From Oceanibacterium hippocampi (GTDB lineage: Bacteria > Pseudomonadota > Alphaproteobacteria > Sneathiellales > Sneathiellaceae), in the NCBI RefSeq assembly GCF_900172325.1, contig NZ_FWFR01000003.1, forward strand, positions 558,001 to 622,000: a stretch of DNA of 64,000 nt, read 5' to 3'. Made by a program: the position numbers and the translations under genes. The notes beneath the pieces are model-generated. The model searched no databases and was not told the origin of the DNA. It was given only the letters and a program-made list of their open reading frames with translations. Below are positions 51,768 through 61,955 of the stretch, in pieces (position 1 is the stretch's first letter; each line of letters starts with the position of its first letter).

Positions 51768-52982
51768 TTATTGCCGCCCTATCTCTCCCCATGCCGCAAT
51801 CCACGGTTGGACGTTTTCCGCGGCCATAGGCTTGGAAATGAAGTAACCCTGAACGAGATCCACGCCTACGTTGTGCAGCATGTCCCAGTCTTCCTGAGTT
51901 TCGACGCCCTCGGCAACTATGCTCAGTCCCAACCGCCGCGCCAGTTCCACGCTTGCTTCCAAGATGGCCTTGGCCTTCACGTTTTTGGCAGCGCCACGCA
52001 CAAAAGCTCGGTCGACCTTCATCTCAGAAAAGGGGACTTGGGATAATTGTTCCATGGAGGAATAGCCCGTGCCAAAATCGTCGATAGACAACGGGAACCC
52101 TTTCATGTGCAGGCGGGCGAGGATATCCAGGGCATTCGCGGTATCCTGGAATAATCCCGATTCCGTGATTTCCAAGACTATCTGCCGTGGTTCTATTCCG
52201 AACTGTGTGGCTTCTTTGGCTAAGCGATCCGGAAAATCGGTATTTACCAACATATAGGCAGACAGGTTGACACAGACTTTCGTGACCAGGCCCGCCTTGG
52301 CCCACTCGGCGCATTGCCTCAGGGCCAGCCTCACGGTCCGTTCCGTCAATGCGCCGATCAGTCCATGTTTCTCGGCTGCCGCCACGAACTCGATTGGTGG
52401 GATCATGCCACGGTCGGGGTGTTGCCAACGTGCAAGTGCCTCGAACCCATCCAAGGCGCCGTCGGCGAGCGCGACCTTGGGTTGGAAATGCATCAGGAAC
52501 TGGTCTGCTTCCAGTGCGATCGATAAATCCATGGGAGTAATGTCGGGCACCACCCTGTCGCCGCCATAAGCCATTGGTACGGCACCCTCGAATCGCGCCA
52601 GAAGATCAACGGTCGCGGCAACTGTTAGGGGCTTCTCGATCGTGCCCAGGACGCGCAGGCCTCGAGCCCTCGCGGTATTCTCGACGGTGTTTAATAGCGA
52701 GGCGCCGGCGCCGCTGACAAACACAAACGCCGGCTTTATTGGTAGGGTTGACACATGCCGAACGAATTCGACACCGTCCATGTCCGGCATCATCAGATCG
52801 CAGAAGACGATATCGATGGATTGGTCCTTCTGGCGAAGCAGATCGAGCGCCTCTTGACCGTTCGATGCTTCCTGGATTGCAGTCAGGCCGGCTGTCTTGA
52901 GAATCCGCATGCCGACGCTGCGAGCGAAGGCTTTGTCATCCACCAGCAAAGCACGAAACTTGCCGTTTGCGTTCTTGGTCAT
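51768..52982 (-). CDS. Response regulator with EAL c-di-GMP phosphodiesterase output
   Basis: The 404-residue protein has an N-terminal receiver domain (phospho-acceptor Asp in FCDLMMPDMDG, near residue 62; Lys in IEKPL) and an EAL domain from about 150. The EAL signature is FEALARW. Residues for metal and catalysis are present: VNLSA, LEITESG, IDDFGTGYSS, MKVDRAF, VAEGVET and VQGYFISKP. It should degrade c-di-GMP to pGpG on phosphorylation. It is 52 bases after the second receiver gene, last in the sensory operon. Confidence 0.93.
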   Translation of the reverse strand: MTKNANGKFRALLVDDKAFARSVGMRILKTAGLTAIQEASNGQEALDLLRQKDQSIDIVFCDLMMPDMDGVEFVRHVSTLPIKPAFVFVSGAGASLLNTVENTARARGLRVLGTIEKPLTVAATVDLLARFEGAVPMAYGGDRVVPDITPMDLSIALEADQFLMHFQPKVALADGALDGFEALARWQHPDRGMIPPIEFVAAAEKHGLIGALTERTVRLALRQCAEWAKAGLVTKVCVNLSAYMLVNTDFPDRLAKEATQFGIEPRQIVLEITESGLFQDTANALDILARLHMKGFPLSIDDFGTGYSSMEQLSQVPFSEMKVDRAFVRGAAKNVKAKAILEASVELARRLGLSIVAEGVETQEDWDMLHNVGVDLVQGYFISKPMAAENVQPWIAAWGEIGRQ

Positions 52983-53034
52983 CTGTCTAGGTCCATGTAT
53001 GAGACTTATGGCTATCCCGCCACCGCGTCATGCT

Positions 53035-53853
53035 TCAGTCTTCGAAATCACCAACAATCAACTGCGCTTTCAAGGCGCTTTCTTTTGTAATCTCGCACAA
53101 ACGACCGAGCAGAGCCTCGCTTAACACCGTTCCGGAAGCCAAAAGCAAAAATCCCTTCTCGGTGAATATATCCTCAGCAAGTACCTTGCCATCCGGAATA
53201 GAAGTGATGTCCATGCATATCAAATTCACTACCTCGCGCTCATTGTCCGCGCGATAGCCCGCTTTTTCAGTAGCGATTGCTCGAATTTTCTCGAGCCGAT
53301 CGCCCCGATTCGCCGGCACCTCCCCACCCATCTCGGACCAGAGAACCCACGGCAGGGTTCGCTTCGCGGACTTGTCGGAGGTACCTTCCGGAAGGTCCAC
53401 GCATCCAATCGAGTCATAAACGACCTTGGGTTTCAGGATCACCGGTCTGGCAAAAGCCCTGTCGATAGCCTCAACCAGCTTAGCCATCGAAACGGGCTTT
53501 ACCATGTATCCGTTGGCGTCCAAGGCAAGAGCGGTCTTCACTAAATGCTCGTCGGCATGGCCCGTAAGCATGATGACGCACAGGTCCCGCGGCGTATTGT
53601 ATATCCTCCCCGAGCGGATGGAGCGGAGCACCTCTAGTCCGTCTACTGGCCGCATATTCCAGTCGCATAGAACGCAGTCGATGCTCTCGGAATTTCGCGC
53701 CAGGGCCTTCACTGCCTCGGTGCCGTTCGACGCACGCTCGATCCGCCCTGCTTGGCAAAGCATGAGCATGCTCTGGACGATTCCGCGCAGGAACGCCTTG
53801 TCGTCGACGATTAGAAATCCATGATCCGAGTAATCGGTTGTTTTCTCCCTCAT
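53035..53853 (-). CDS. Response regulator with a C-terminal domain of unknown type
   Basis: The 272-residue protein has a receiver domain (residues 10-130) with Asp in VLCDWNMRPVDG and Lys in YMVKPVSM. The C-terminal part ends with MDITSIPDGKVLAEDIFTEK, GFLLLASGTVLSEALLGRL. This resembles the short domain that precedes HD-GYP phosphodiesterases but no HD domain follows. It overlaps the kinase stop by 4 bases (ATGA). Confidence 0.85.
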   Translation of the reverse strand: MREKTTDYSDHGFLIVDDKAFLRGIVQSMLMLCQAGRIERASNGTEAVKALARNSESIDCVLCDWNMRPVDGLEVLRSIRSGRIYNTPRDLCVIMLTGHADEHLVKTALALDANGYMVKPVSMAKLVEAIDRAFARPVILKPKVVYDSIGCVDLPEGTSDKSAKRTLPWVLWSEMGGEVPANRGDRLEKIRAIATEKAGYRADNEREVVNLICMDITSIPDGKVLAEDIFTEKGFLLLASGTVLSEALLGRLCEITKESALKAQLIVGDFED

Positions 53854-56800
53854 GCTGTCGAGACCTTCACCTGTCGCCGAATAAAATCCTCGACCCGGTG
53901 GACTTCCATGACGGCGCGTTCCTCAAGCTCATTCAGTTCACTGATGTCACCGCCTCTAGCCAGGCGTTCCATTTCCTCGTACAACTTTGCGAGCGATCCA
54001 GCGGCGACACCTTGTGCTTCGCCTTTGGCGCCGTGGGCGGCGGCGGCTATGTTATTTGCATCGCTTGTCGAGATGGCCGCTTTTACATCCGCGAGAGAAG
54101 CTCTGGCGGCCGGCAGAAATTCAGACAAGATCTCGTGGAGTTCCGTCACTTCGCTGGTCGCCATGATTTCGGCCAATAGATTCACGTCAATCGAAGACAA
54201 TTTCACAGGGGCATCCGTGGAACCCTCGGCTGGGGCTTTCGGCGCCGATCGTCCGTCGCCAATCCATTTGCCCAGAACCGCGGCAATGCGGCCCAAAGTC
54301 TCCGGCTTGCTGATGAAGTCGTCCATACCGGCCTCCAAACACTCCTCCGCGTCCTCACGGAAAGCGTTCGCCGTCAAGGCTATGACCGGAATGCGACGGC
54401 CGCCCCCTGCCGCGTTCTCCTTGCGACGCAAGGCGCGCGTGAAGTCGAAGCCGTTCATCTCGGGCATCGAGCAATCGCAAAGTATCAGGTCGAAGTCATC
54501 GTTCTCCAATACTTCCAGGCCCTCGATCCCGTTTGAGACAAGCCTGCAGGTAACGCCGAGCGCCCGCAATTGTTTCCGAATGATGGCCTGGTTGACCAGG
54601 CGATCCTCAAGGACCAGAACACGCTTCCGTTGCAGCGCCGGATCGAATGGCGGGCGAGATACGATCCGATCCGCCTGCCTCCAACGGTCAATCGGTGTGC
54701 CGCCCATAAGCTGCATGATGTTGAGGTCCAGATACTCGGCATTCTGGCCCTTCGGAATTACTGCAACGAAACCCGCTCGCATTGCGAGGCGCTGATTTTG
54801 GGGTGATGGCTCGGGGCCGTAGATCACGGGGAGCCGATGTTGCGTTTCCTGTTGCCGCACGGTCTCCGGACCATGGCCTTGTGTAATGTCTGAAATGACA
54901 GTGGCGTTTCGGAAACTATCCTGTTCTCGCTCCCCTTTGCATGTGATGGTTAGAATACTATCAGGCAGGTCTTGCATCGACGTGACGTTTGCACCACGCG
55001 TCCTGAAATAGTCTTTTAGCCACCTTGCGGCGCCAGTAGGGTCCCCTTCAATCAGTATCGTTCGGTCCGATAGATCGAGGGTGGCCGGGGGCGTGGCCGA
55101 GGTCACCACAGCCGCGGGCAGGGTGAACCAGAAAGTGGCCCCTTCGCCCGGGATGCTGTTGCAGCCTATGGTTCCTCCAAAGTTCTCCAGCAAAGTGCGG
55201 GATATCGACAATCCGAGGCCAGTGCCCTCGTTGTGCCAATTGTCGGTATCATCTTGGACGAATGGATCAAACAGTCCCGACGCCATTGAATTGTCAAATC
55301 CCTTTCCGGAATCGTTGATCACGAACCGCAACTCGCACAAGTCTTTACCCCTGTCGGTCACGCTAAGGTTTACGTGCACACCCCCCTTTTCGGTGAACTT
55401 GACCGCGTTCCCGATAAGATTGAGCAATATTTGGCGAATACGAGGACCATCACAATGTACTATTTTCGGAACATCGCATTCCGCCGTCAAGGTTAATGAA
55501 ATTCCTTTCTGTACGGCCCTGCTGCGCAGAACTATCACCGCGTCTTTCAGGATAGCGACGATATCGACGTCGGTCGTTTCATGTATCCAATTCCCCGCCT
55601 CGATTTTAGAAAAATCCAGAATGTTTCCGATTAAGGCCAGCAGCGACTTACTGGCAGAAGTAGCAGCGTCAATCATTTCCACTTGCTCGTCGTCAACTTC
55701 GCCCATCTGCAACAACTCGAGGTTTCCGACGATCGCGTTCAATGGTGTCCGGATCTCATGGCTCATACTGGCGAGGAACTGGGACTTGGCCTTGTTGGCG
55801 GTTTCGGCGTCGTCCTTGGCGGCGCGCAATTCACACTCGATAGCCTGACGGACTTCGATCTCCCCGGACAGTTGGGAAGTGCGATCACTGACCTCGCGGG
55901 TAATGGCAATCGCGCGCCCAGCATTGGCCAGCGTGAACACGACAATCAACAGAACGACACCGACCGAAATCGGCAGGAACAGGGGCGATTGCCCGCTGAG
56001 TCCGTGCAGCCAATGCTCGTCAACCAAACCCACTTCCAGACGCCACTGACGCCCGCCAAACTCGAGGGGCTCAGACCAGTCAACCGAAACCGGATGGTCG
56101 CCATCATGGCCGGCTTCGATCAATGTCTGCGCAGGCGCGCCTGCCGGAATGTCGAGAACGCGGATGTGGAGTTTCTTGCTTTGCGCGATTTCCAAGAGGC
56201 TGGACGCCAGCGATCGCATGTTCAACACCGCAACAACAAAGCCGCGAAGGTTCTCACGTCTCGCCGCCGACGTGGCGGATATCGTATCGAACCGAGCGTG
56301 ATAAACAGCCCGGATTAGGATCACGCCCATCTCGCCGGACTGGACGAGCTCTATCGGTTCACTGGCTACCGTGTCGCCGGTATCGCGCGCGCGTTTCATG
56401 GCATTCAGGCGATATTTCTGACTGCTCATATCAAATCCGAGAGCCGGTCGGTTGGATGCCAGCGGTTCGACGAAAAAGATCGGGAAATACTCGGCGCGCG
56501 TTCCGGCGCGAACAAGACGCCCTTGCGAGTCCCACTCATTGATCTGAAATTCCCCGAATCCCTCGCGTCGGGCTGCCCTCTCAACTGCTGCACGTTGCGC
56601 TTGCGGCACACGTGGTACCCACTGCATAGCCTGAAACTCTGGTTGTCGGGCAGTTCGGCTTGCGAACGTGGAAAATTCATCACGAGTGACCGATACGGAC
56701 GAGGCGAACAACCGCTCAAGCATGCGGACTTCCTCGGCGTAGACCGGCAAATGAGAGGTCACTATGCGACGGACTTCCTCGCCCTTCTCATCTGCATAAT

Positions 56801-58442
56801 ACTTCGCCGTGAGCTCTGCATTGCGCTCCAGCCAGATAATGACTACGGAGAACAGCAATGCCGTCGTGAGTAGCGGCGTGACTATATGCGCCAAACGATC
56901 GCGCCAGATGCCCCGCGATTCCGGCAGTCCCAGAAGTACCAATGGCGCGAATAACATCACGCCGATACTGTCACCGCCCCACCAGTTGAACCAATAGATA
57001 AAAAAATCATGCCCCGAAACAACGCGCCCAGCCAGCCACGGCGCGACGACGCCCAGTGTTGGTGATATCGTGCAAACCAGTGGGCCGACGAGCACCAGAA
57101 ACCAGAACACGTCGCCCTCGCGCACCAGTACATTCGGCGATCGCCAGACGCGTCGCGCCAGTTGGGCCCCAATTGCCGCCTGCAAAGCCGCCCCGGTGGC
57201 GATGATCGGTGCCATGTACGCCGCAGTGCCCAAACCAGGCAATCCCGACTGGTGAAGCTCCAACAGGAAACTGAACACAAAAGAGCCGAGCCAGACGCCC
57301 GGCCAGTAGCGCCAGCCCCATACCAACAAGACACCGACCGCCAATCCCGCCGCCGGCCAAAAGGGCGATCCGTAACCGCCGGAACTCGCCACTAACCAAC
57401 CGATACCCGATAACGCCAGATAGGCCACAGCCAGCCACAACGTGCGCGTCAAGACGCCGGCGACTCCGATTGCTGCAGGCGCCGCGGAGATCGTCTCCGT
57501 ATTCTCCACGCCATCTTGTGCGGCGGCGCGCCCGAGGCTCGGCAATTCAATCGAGATACCAAGATAGCCGATGACGTTGGCATGATCGTCGCGAATGGCC
57601 GTGACGCTGAGCAACGCGCGAAAACACGTGCCGTTCTTGCGGACGCAGGTCCATTCGCGCCTCTCACTCTTACCCCGTTGCGCGTTGACGATGAAAACAT
57701 CGCGCCCTGGCCTAATCGAACGCCCGAACTCCCGCGTCAATTCCTTCGCGCGAACGGCGATTTCGGCTTCGTCGTGGAAACCGAGGTTGGAATACTGTTC
57801 GCCGATTACCTCATCCGAGGAGTAGCCGAACATCTGCTCGGCGCCGGGATTGAAATGGGTGATCGCGCCATCCGGTGTCGTCACGATAATGGACGAGCCT
57901 GCATTGTTCAGAAGAGCCTTCTGAAGACTTTCATTCGCATCTAATAGGTGGTTTTTCTTTCTTAGTTCGAGTTTCTCGACAACTTGCCTCGCCGACCGGA
58001 CGAGCGCGTCCCTTTGTTCTGCCGTCAACAGGCGCGGCACGCGGTCAATAACTGCGAGAGTGCCGATGTTGTGGCCATCTGGCGTCGTCAGTGGCACTCC
58101 GGCATAGAAACGAAAATTAGGCTCGCCGACCACCAGGGGATTGTCGTGGAAGCGTTTGTCCTCAAGGGCGTCGGGGATCTCGAGTATTTCCCGGCCTAGA
58201 ATTGTGTGGCCGCAGAAAGATGTGTCGCGCGGCAATTCGCTTACGCCCAGACCGAACCTGCTCTTGAACCATTGCCGCTCTGCGTCGACCAGTGTGATCA
58301 ACGATACGGGAACCTCACAGACCGTTGCCACATGCAGTGTCACGTCATCGAATGCCCTTTCGGTCCCGGTATCAAGGATATTGTAGCCGCGTAATACAGC
58401 TAACCGGGCCGGCTCATCCGATGGAATGGACGCTGATATCAT
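53850..58442 (-). CDS. Hybrid histidine kinase: GAF-PAS-MASE1-CHASE-HK-REC-REC-Hpt
   Basis: The 1530-residue protein has these parts: GAF (20-160, with RDTSFCGHTILG), PAS (175-300, FNPGAEQMFGYSSDEVIGEQ) and a MASE1-like set of eight membrane helices (330-560). A CHASE-like periplasmic sensor (570-780) and a last helix near 815 follow. Then come HisKA (FLASMSHEIRTPLNAIVGNL, near 890), a HATPase with NLIGNAVKF and GTGLGLSISRTLL, a degenerate receiver (ILIEGDPTGAARWLKDYFRT, no acceptor Asp), a complete receiver (LILCDCSMPEMNGFDF) and an Hpt domain (AAAAHGAKGEAQGVAAGS, His in AAHGAKG). It should be a multi-step phosphorelay kinase passing phosphate to the two downstream receivers. The DNA has visibly lower GC than its surroundings. 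Confidence 0.93.
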   Translation of the reverse strand: MISASIPSDEPARLAVLRGYNILDTGTERAFDDVTLHVATVCEVPVSLITLVDAERQWFKSRFGLGVSELPRDTSFCGHTILGREILEIPDALEDKRFHDNPLVVGEPNFRFYAGVPLTTPDGHNIGTLAVIDRVPRLLTAEQRDALVRSARQVVEKLELRKKNHLLDANESLQKALLNNAGSSIIVTTPDGAITHFNPGAEQMFGYSSDEVIGEQYSNLGFHDEAEIAVRAKELTREFGRSIRPGRDVFIVNAQRGKSERREWTCVRKNGTCFRALLSVTAIRDDHANVIGYLGISIELPSLGRAAAQDGVENTETISAAPAAIGVAGVLTRTLWLAVAYLALSGIGWLVASSGGYGSPFWPAAGLAVGVLLVWGWRYWPGVWLGSFVFSFLLELHQSGLPGLGTAAYMAPIIATGAALQAAIGAQLARRVWRSPNVLVREGDVFWFLVLVGPLVCTISPTLGVVAPWLAGRVVSGHDFFIYWFNWWGGDSIGVMLFAPLVLLGLPESRGIWRDRLAHIVTPLLTTALLFSVVIIWLERNAELTAKYYADEKGEEVRRIVTSHLPVYAEEVRMLERLFASSVSVTRDEFSTFASRTARQPEFQAMQWVPRVPQAQRAAVERAARREGFGEFQINEWDSQGRLVRAGTRAEYFPIFFVEPLASNRPALGFDMSSQKYRLNAMKRARDTGDTVASEPIELVQSGEMGVILIRAVYHARFDTISATSAARRENLRGFVVAVLNMRSLASSLLEIAQSKKLHIRVLDIPAGAPAQTLIEAGHDGDHPVSVDWSEPLEFGGRQWRLEVGLVDEHWLHGLSGQSPLFLPISVGVVLLIVVFTLANAGRAIAITREVSDRTSQLSGEIEVRQAIECELRAAKDDAETANKAKSQFLASMSHEIRTPLNAIVGNLELLQMGEVDDEQVEMIDAATSASKSLLALIGNILDFSKIEAGNWIHETTDVDIVAILKDAVIVLRSRAVQKGISLTLTAECDVPKIVHCDGPRIRQILLNLIGNAVKFTEKGGVHVNLSVTDRGKDLCELRFVINDSGKGFDNSMASGLFDPFVQDDTDNWHNEGTGLGLSISRTLLENFGGTIGCNSIPGEGATFWFTLPAAVVTSATPPATLDLSDRTILIEGDPTGAARWLKDYFRTRGANVTSMQDLPDSILTITCKGEREQDSFRNATVISDITQGHGPETVRQQETQHRLPVIYGPEPSPQNQRLAMRAGFVAVIPKGQNAEYLDLNIMQLMGGTPIDRWRQADRIVSRPPFDPALQRKRVLVLEDRLVNQAIIRKQLRALGVTCRLVSNGIEGLEVLENDDFDLILCDCSMPEMNGFDFTRALRRKENAAGGGRRIPVIALTANAFREDAEECLEAGMDDFISKPETLGRIAAVLGKWIGDGRSAPKAPAEGSTDAPVKLSSIDVNLLAEIMATSEVTELHEILSEFLPAARASLADVKAAISTSDANNIAAAAHGAKGEAQGVAAGSLAKLYEEMERLARGGDISELNELEERAVMEVHRVEDFIRRQVKVSTA

Positions 58443-58736
58443 GATAAAACGCCGCGCAACATGCGGACTTCCAAGGTAACAAATTCAATAAGCCAATCAT
58501 AACCTCCCCTAAATCGGTTAATAACATATTAAATTTCGATACTTCATATCATTGAATTTTCAGACAACATCAGAGACACACGATCCGAATAACTCGTTAT
58601 TACTAAACAGATTTTCTCACTATACCGACGAATCTCGTTGATACAGTGTCGATAATTGAGTTCCTCCCCGGCAATCGGACAGTGACTTAAGCTCCTGAGT
58701 TGATGTCTCCTGATCTTCAACGCAAGGAGAGCAGCG

Positions 58737-59045
58737 GTGACGAAACGGAAGCAGCACAAGTCGGATTTCATGGCGCATGTGGCATTAGAAGCCGTGATGG
58801 GCGAACAGACAGTTGCCGATCTGGTGAGTCGGTTCGGCGTTCACGCGACGATGACCCATCAGTGCGAGAAGGCCTTGCTCGAAGAGGCGTCGGCGATCTT
58901 CCGGCGTAGCCGCGCTTCTGTGGAGTCGGAGGTGAATCCTGTTCGGATCAAGCAACTACATGCTAAGATTGCCGAGCTGACGGTGGGACAGGATTTTTTG
59001 GAACATGGGCTGCGTCTACTCCCCGGCGGGAGCGCATGGCGATGA
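58737..59045 (+). CDS. IS3-family transposase OrfA
   Basis: The 102-residue product (GTG start, preceded by AAGGAGAG) reads MTKRKQHKSDFMAHVALEAV, MGEQTVADLVSRFGVHATM and QLHAKIAELTVGQDFLEHGL. It has the helix-turn-helix and coiled-coil of OrfA proteins, with VGQDFLEHGLRLLPG near the end. The frame is open to the end and overlaps the orfB remnant. Confidence 0.8.
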   Translation: MTKRKQHKSDFMAHVALEAVMGEQTVADLVSRFGVHATMTHQCEKALLEEASAIFRRSRASVESEVNPVRIKQLHAKIAELTVGQDFLEHGLRLLPGGSAWR

Positions 59046-59454
59046 TTCAGCCCGACCATCCCACCCTGTCGATTGTCCGACAGTGCCGGCTAGCATCGAT
59101 TGGCCATTCGACTTTCTATCACGTGCCAAGACGTGAGAGCGCCTAGAACCTCGCCCTGATGGCCAAGATCGACCCGCAGTTCCTGGAGACGCCGTTTTAC
59201 AGCGCGCAGCAGATGACGTGGTACCTGCGGGCCGAAGGGCATCCGGTGAAAATACAACGGGTGCGCCGACTGATGACGCTTGTGGGTCTGATGCCGATTA
59301 ACCGGCAGCCGCGGACCGGCACACCGGTCAAGGTGCACAAGGTTTACCTGTATCTGCTGCGGGGCGTCAGTATCGAACGACCCAACTAGGTGTGGCACGC
59401 CGACTTCACGTACATCCCATTGGCGAAGGGGTTCCTGTATCTGGTGACCTGCTC
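59042..59454 (+). pseudogene. IS3 transposase OrfB, broken by two stops and truncated
   Basis: From the ATG at 59042 the frame reads through TAG codons at 59144-59146 and 59387-59389. It contains KIDPQFLETPFYSAQQMTWY, RVRRLMTLVGLMPINRQPRT, KVHKVYLYLLRGVSIERPN and VWHADFTYIPL. It stops being similar near 59454. It lacks the rest of the DDE domain. Confidence 0.82.
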
Positions 59455-59460
59455 CCCAGA

Positions 59461-60274
59461 GAGTCCGCGTTTATAGGTTAGCGCTGTTCAGGTTTTGGTC
59501 CTCTCTTGACCTTTGGTGATACTCCCGCGGGGTGAGCCCGTCGAGGCTCGTGTGGGGGCGATGATTGTTGTAGTCGTCGCGCCATGCCGCAATCAAATGG
59601 CGGGCATGGCGCAGGTTCGGGAAGAGGTGCTCGTTGAGGCATTCGTCCCGCAGGCGGCCATTGAAACTTTCCACCAGGCCGTTCTGCATCGGTTTGCCTG
59701 GCGCGATGTAGTGCCACTCGACCTGACGGTCCTCCTGCCATGTGAGCATGGCGTTCGATGTCAGCTCGGTGCCGTTGTCGCTGACCACCATGCATGGGAA
59801 GCCCCGCATATCGGCGATCCGGTCCAGTTCGCGGGCGACGCGGTGTCCCGACAGCGAAGTGTCGACCACGGTCGCCGGGCATTCCCGGCTGAAGTCGTCG
59901 ATCACGCAGAGGATGCGGAACCGACGGCCATCAGCGAGCGCGTCCGACACGAAGTCGAGCGACCATCGCTGGTTCGGGCCTTGGGGGATCGCCATTGGGG
60001 CTCTCGTGCCGATTGCGCGCTTGCGTCCGCCCCGCTTGCGAACGGTCAACCCTTCCTCGCGGTAGAGCCGGTAGAGCTTCTTCCAGTTCACCTCCCAGCC
60101 CTCCCGCTTCAGCAGGATGTGCAGACGCCGATAGCCGAACCGCCTCCGTTCCGAGGCCAGCTCCTTCATCCTGGCACGCAGCCCGGTGCCTTTCGGTCGC
60201 TTCGACCTGCGCCGATAGACCCGTGGATCGATCCCGGCCAGCGCACAGGCGCACCGCTGTAAGTAGCTCTTCTC
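59461..60274 (-). mobile_element. IS3-family copy (IS51/IS407-like), 5' part cut by IS21
   Basis: Only the orfB side of this minus-strand element remains. Its left end lies near 59461, against the previous remnant, and its upstream part is replaced by the IS21 element starting at 60275. The orfA part is missing on the other side of the IS21 element. Confidence 0.75.
59471..60274 (-). pseudogene. IS3 transposase OrfB, N-terminally truncated
   Basis: The intact part reads [80 protein letters not shown] and ends [12 protein letters not shown], with all three acidic DDE residues ([24 protein letters not shown]). The first residues would be in the lost part beyond 60274. It closely resembles the transposase at 49871-50971. 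Confidence 0.85.
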
Positions 60275-60386
60275 TGTGAACAGGCGTGCAATTTTGGCCC
60301 CGTAGAGGGGTGATCGGCGTCCAAAAATGACCCCCTTACACTGATGTGGATGATGCCCCCGAGGTCATCGGGGAGCACAGTGTGGG

Positions 60387-61955
60387 ATGTTGGTCGTGGA
60401 GACGATAGCGAAGATCCGGCGGGCATATTTTCAGGACAAGAAGTCGATCAAGCAAATCTGCCGGGAGTTGCGGGTGTCGCGGAACACGGTGCGCAAGGTG
60501 ATCCGCTCTGGCGCGACGGAGCTCACCTACGAGCGGACCATTCAGCCGCTGCCGAAGATCGGGCCCTGGAGAGACATGCTCGACGAGATGCTGACGGTGA
60601 ACGCGCGGAAGCCCAAGCGCGAGCGACTGACCCGCATCCGCATTTTCGAGGAACTCCGGGCTCGAGGGTATGATGGTGGTTATGATGCGGTCCGGCGATA
60701 CGCGGCGACGTGGTCCAAGGAGGAAGAGGTGGCATCTGCCGCCGCCTACGTGCCGCTAAGCTTCGATCCGGGCGAGGCCTACCAGTTCGACTGGAGCCAC
60801 GAGATTGTGGTGATCGATGGCGCGACGACCACGGTGAAGGTGGCGCACGTCCGGCTTTGCCACAGCCGGATGCTCTTCGTGCGGGCCTATCCGCGTGAGT
60901 CGCAGGAGATGGTCTTCGACGCTCACGACAAGGCCTTTGCCTTCTTCGGTGGGGCCTGCGCGCGGGGCATCTACGACAACATGAAGACGGCGGTGGATAC
61001 GATCTTCGTCGGCCGAGACCGCGCCTACAACCGCCGGTTCCAGCAGATGTGCGGGCATTACCTCGTCGATCCCGTTGCCTGCACCCCGGCATCCGGCTGG
61101 GAGAAGGGACAGGTCGAGAACCAGGTCGGTGTTGTCCGACGGCGGTTCTTCGTGCCCAGGCCGAAGTTCAAGAGCTACGCCGAGCTCAACGCTTGGCTCG
61201 AGGATCGCTGTGTTGCCTGGGCTAAGGCCAATCCGCATCAGGAGCTTCGGGATCGAACGATCTGGGATGTGTTCCAGGACGAGCGCGCGAGTCTTGTGCC
61301 CTATGTCGGTCCGTTCGACGGCTTCCATGCCGTGCCGGCGTCGGTCTCGAAGACCTGTCTCGTCCGGTTCGACAAGAACCGCTACTCCGTGGATGGCCGC
61401 GCCGTTGGCCGCCCTGTCGAGATCCGTGCCTATGCCGAGCGGGTCGAGTTCTGGCAGGACGGCAAGATCGTGGGGCAGCACGCCCGAGCCTTCGGGCGCG
61501 ACAAGGCCATCTACGACCCGTTGCACTACATTCCGGTTCTGGCTCGCAAGCCCGGTGCCCTCCGGAATGGCGCACCCTTCAAGGACTGGGACCTGCCGCC
61601 AGCGATCAGGCGCGTGCAGCGCAAGCTTGGCAAGGCCCCGAACGGCGACCGGCAGATGGTCCAGATCCTCAGCATGATCCCGATCGACGGGCTGGATGCG
61701 GTGGACGCTGCCTGTGCCGAGGCTCTGAACGAAGGCGTTCCCGCGGCCTCAGTCGTCATCAACATCCTGGCCCGACATCGGGAGCCGACCCCGCCACTGA
61801 CCATCGATACGCCGGCCGCACTGCGACTGACCTGCGAGCCGGTGGCCGATTGCAAACGCTACGACAGCCTCAGGAGACCCAACCATGGAAAGATCACAGG
61901 TGCTGGACGCGATGAGCCTGCTGAAGCTCTACGGCATGAAGGCCGCCTACGATGA
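60387..61955 (+). CDS. istA: IS21 transposase IstA
   Basis: The 522-residue protein starts [20 protein letters not shown], a helix-turn-helix ([20 protein letters not shown]), and has the DDE residues in [26 protein letters not shown] and [14 protein letters not shown]. The C-terminal part has the usual beta-barrel. The last 71 bases overlap istB. The frame appears intact, so the element may be active. Confidence 0.93.
   Translation: MLVVETIAKIRRAYFQDKKSIKQICRELRVSRNTVRKVIRSGATELTYERTIQPLPKIGPWRDMLDEMLTVNARKPKRERLTRIRIFEELRARGYDGGYDAVRRYAATWSKEEEVASAAAYVPLSFDPGEAYQFDWSHEIVVIDGATTTVKVAHVRLCHSRMLFVRAYPRESQEMVFDAHDKAFAFFGGACARGIYDNMKTAVDTIFVGRDRAYNRRFQQMCGHYLVDPVACTPASGWEKGQVENQVGVVRRRFFVPRPKFKSYAELNAWLEDRCVAWAKANPHQELRDRTIWDVFQDERASLVPYVGPFDGFHAVPASVSKTCLVRFDKNRYSVDGRAVGRPVEIRAYAERVEFWQDGKIVGQHARAFGRDKAIYDPLHYIPVLARKPGALRNGAPFKDWDLPPAIRRVQRKLGKAPNGDRQMVQILSMIPIDGLDAVDAACAEALNEGVPAASVVINILARHREPTPPLTIDTPAALRLTCEPVADCKRYDSLRRPNHGKITGAGRDEPAEALRHEGRLR

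Larger units (their letters stand above)
58690..59460 (+). mobile_element. IS3-family remnant, truncated on the right by another IS3 copy
   Basis: An IS3-type orfA and a broken orfB are followed at about 59460 by the 3' end of a different IS3 copy on the other strand. The left border is uncertain. Confidence 0.65.
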
